From Paralichthys olivaceus (Eukaryota; Chordata; Actinopteri; Pleuronectiformes; Paralichthyidae): a stretch of DNA of 64,000 nucleotides. A program made the translations under genes and the position numbers. The notes under the pieces are model-generated. The model was not told the DNA's origin, ran no database searches, and saw only the letters and a list, made by a program, of their open reading frames with translations. The DNA lies in contig NC_091110.1 of assembly GCF_024713975.1 (NCBI RefSeq), forward strand, positions 14,135,501 to 14,199,500. Direction: 5' to 3'. Below are positions 62,345-64,000 of this stretch, in pieces (the stretch's first letter is position 1; each line of letters begins with the position of its first letter).

Positions 62345-63801
62345 AGAGGAGGGATTAGAAAAACATGCAGATCTCTGTTTGTTTTGGAGCAGAATCAGAT
62401 TTCGACATGTGGCTTAAATCTCTTTGTACTTTTCATCTTCATCTCACCCACAGTGATTTATCGTTAGTGAATGATTTACAACAGAGATGGAAAACACTAA
62501 ACGCCATCTACCACTTATGAAAAAGATTCATTTAGCAAAACAGTATTTAAGCTTGAAAACAAATTTGAAATACAAACATTAGTAACGTACCTTCTTTATT
62601 GATGCTGAGTGGAATGTGGTGAACAGTCTGTAGTTTGACACAGGAGTTGGTCAACATTTGTAACTCCATGGACGTCAAGGAGGACGTTTTAAAACCTAAA
62701 GAAAAAACAAGGACTTTAGAAAATCAATGCGATTATATAAATATGTGTATCACAAAGAGAAACTGTTGGTGTTCTCTGTGTTTTCCTAAAGGCCAAAACA
62801 TTGTTTTCTACTTCAAGGTTCTTTGATTAGAAGTTTCTCAGAACAGTAAAAAGTATCAAGTTCCCAGGATTTTGTTTTTGGTGAAGACAAAAAAACAAAA
62901 AAACATCCTGGTTTGAATTGAAAAATGTTCAACGTGACATTTCTGGGACACGTACATTTCTTCTGCTGCTCTTTGATTATCTCCTTCCACTCGGCACGTT
63001 CATAGTCAGATGACATCAGGAAACCGTAGCTCTGAAATATAAACACACAAAGACAAAGGCTGTTATTTCAACAGCAAATAATCTGGGGAGGGGCAGATTG
63101 GAACATTACAAAGGACACGGTTTATTTGTGACAAATATATAAAGTCACAATTTGAAATGTGTAGTTATATATTCACATTTTATAAAGTAAAAGATCAAGG
63201 AGATTTAATCTCAGGGAAGATTAACAAGGGAATATTACAGAAAACGAGACAAACAGAAGAAGCAGTTTAAGACAGAGAGCGTCATCACCTTTCCGTTCTT
63301 GTTGTAGGCGCGGAGCGGCATACTCGGAGATGTTAGCAGGAGAAGAGACTCCTGTTCGGACAATTTCTTCCTGAGCCGGTCGATGACTTTTGATCCCTTG
63401 TTGGCTCTCTGCAATCACAGAGGAGAAAACTGTTCACACATACATTTATGCAGAAAACCTTGAAACAAACCACTGATGTTGGATGAAACCCTGAATATGT
63501 ATAAACCAACAATTGCCGTGCTTCAGTTTAAGCTGCACAGTCTTTTTTTCTTAGTTCCTCAACAGCTTTTATTGAAACAAGCAATATGACGGAGAGGAAA
63601 CGTCTTCCAGTGTCCTCGCTGTGGATCCACTTTACCTTCTCTCTCTGAATCTCACTGCGGAGGTGTGAGATCTTGACCTTCATGGCATCGAGCTCCTCAT
63701 CGGGGACCTGGGGGATGGTGAGTGGTTCGGTCTCCTCTGGACCCTGGAAGGTCAGTTCGGTCAGGGGGATGTACCACTTACTGTCGTACTGCTGGCTTTT
63801 T
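54565..63801 (-). CDS. bcr: BCR, C-terminal half (PH end, C2, RhoGAP), 14 exons
   Basis: Partial: about 524 C-terminal residues. BCR is a cytoplasmic multidomain regulator of Rho GTPases; its RhoGAP domain inactivates Rac/Cdc42. Exons, high to low: 63801-63636, 63408-63289, 63031-62956, 62695-62591, 62243-62169, 61626-61529, 60659-60528, 58024-57965, 57613-57504, 57019-56880, 56298-56164, 55997-55892, 54910-54748, 54654-54565 (TAG). All phases fit. The first three cover the end of the PH domain ([20 protein letters not shown]), the next five C2 ([22 protein letters not shown]), the rest RhoGAP with the arginine finger in VGIYRVSG and [19 protein letters not shown]. The end STEV is the family's PDZ-binding motif. 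[19 protein letters not shown] separates it from the paralogue ABR. The 105- and 75-base exons at 62591 and 62169 equal human exons 13 and 14, so the set corresponds to human exons 10-23. Confidence 0.95.
59870..60065 (+). mobile_element. tRNA-derived SINE (diverged)
   Basis: GGTGGCTGTTGCTCAGGAG is the tRNA-like A-box region and GGTTCCATCCCCAG the B-box region. These are followed by CCTCCAGTCTGCATTC, AAGTGTCCTTGGGTAAGA, GTGAACCCCGA and a tail GTGCATTTACAG, in the order of a common teleost tRNA-derived SINE. The B box has a changed base and the body is shortened. It sits in the 2.5-kb bcr intron between exons 60528-60659 and 57965-58024. Confidence 0.8.
60496..60511. repeat. Poly-G run of 16
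   Basis: G homopolymer only 16 bases from the donor of the bcr exon 60528-60659; a C-run on the transcribed sense. Possible assembly length error. Confidence 0.9.
61306..61420 (+). repeat. Dispersed repeat fragment
   Basis: GTCATGTTTTCACCGCTGTC, TGTCTGTCTGTTAGCAATAT, TACACAAAAATAACTGAGCG and TTTTCACGAAACTTGGTAGA reproduce the word order of a widespread animal repeat (…TCTGTTAGCA…ACACAAAAACTACTGA…ATGAAACTTGGTGGA…). It lies in a bcr intron. Confidence 0.65.
62259..62341. repeat. (GA)n microsatellite
   Basis: Nearly pure GA array of about 80 bases in the bcr intron between the exons equivalent to human 13 and 14, starting about 15 bases from the exon 14 acceptor. Confidence 0.95.
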
Positions 63802-64000
63802 CTGCAGCGGCAAAAGGAGTCAGGGAAAATGAGAGAGGATGTGTGAGGAGAGACAAGTATAAAAAGAAAAAGAGGAATATAAAGCAGGTATAAAAGGAGG
63901 GGTAGATTGATAAAAAGGGATTAAAATGAGGCGTGAAGCAGATAATGTAAAGGGATAAATGGCGTAATATTGAAGAATTCTTGGCTGCGATTTGATGCCA
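63802..64000 (-). other. bcr: bcr intron at the right window edge
   Basis: Sequence upstream (in gene sense) of the acceptor CCGCTGCAG. No further exon is visible. The next exon must end with two bases of a codon because the exon at 63801 starts with the third base. Confidence 0.7.

Noticed and set aside
62021..62467. 148-codon plus-strand frame
   Set aside because: Mostly Arg-Glu repeats from the GA microsatellite in a bcr intron.
54565..63801. Assignment of this RhoGAP gene to abr instead of bcr
   Set aside because: The C-terminal [16 protein letters not shown]... and the STEV end, plus the 105/75-base exon pair, follow BCR; ABR differs in this region as I recall it.

Overview
The window is vertebrate nuclear DNA, almost certainly from a ray-finned (teleost) fish. 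The genes are split into many short exons with GT-AG introns, the spacer is AT-rich with CA, GA, CT and AAT microsatellites, and the interspersed repeats resemble common teleost families: short TTAA-flanked terminal-inverted-repeat elements, a tRNA-derived SINE and a Tc1-like relic. Five protein genes can be read by joining exons whose splice phases agree. No tRNA, rRNA, CRISPR or bacterial-type feature was found. All gene names come from recognising protein families by eye; no database search was run.

Layout. (1) 1-15225, plus strand: the last ten coding exons and 3' end of madd, the Rab3 exchange factor and death-domain protein; the gene begins left of the window. (2) About 15.2-22.8 kb: spacer with no recognisable protein gene. 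It holds a Tc1-like transposase relic, a short inverted-repeat element, a perfect 13-bp hairpin, a 21-G run, and an orphan TATA-containing promoter and first exon on the minus strand near 20.4-20.7 kb. (3) 22.8-37.6 kb, minus strand: complete camkk2 with 16 coding exons (578 residues) and a non-coding first exon in a GC-rich promoter. (4) 38.2-40.6 kb, minus: complete snrpd3 (127 residues). (5) 41.7-49.4 kb, minus: complete adora2a, an adenosine A2A-type receptor (461 residues from the best start), with one or two likely 5' exons upstream. (6) 49.6-49.86 kb: a telomere-like minisatellite. (7) 50.8-64 kb, minus: the 3' half of bcr, 14 coding exons whose order and lengths fit human exons 10-23, ending in the STEV tail; its 5' half lies beyond the right edge.

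Four genes (bcr, adora2a, snrpd3, camkk2) run head-to-tail on the minus strand and madd converges on them. From general knowledge, ADORA2A, SNRPD3 and BCR lie near each other on human 22q11, CAMKK2 is on 12q24 and MADD on 11p11, so part of the block is ancient linkage and the madd junction looks like a fish-lineage rearrangement. The genes do not form an operon. They act in signalling (Rab3/MAPK, Ca2+/calmodulin kinase, Gs-coupled receptor, Rho/Rac GTPase control), except snrpd3, which is a splicing housekeeping gene. I found no new multi-gene system. The points most worth checking are the orphan promoter, the in-frame upstream adora2a exon, and the GCTAAC/GTTAGC clusters at three presumed promoters.
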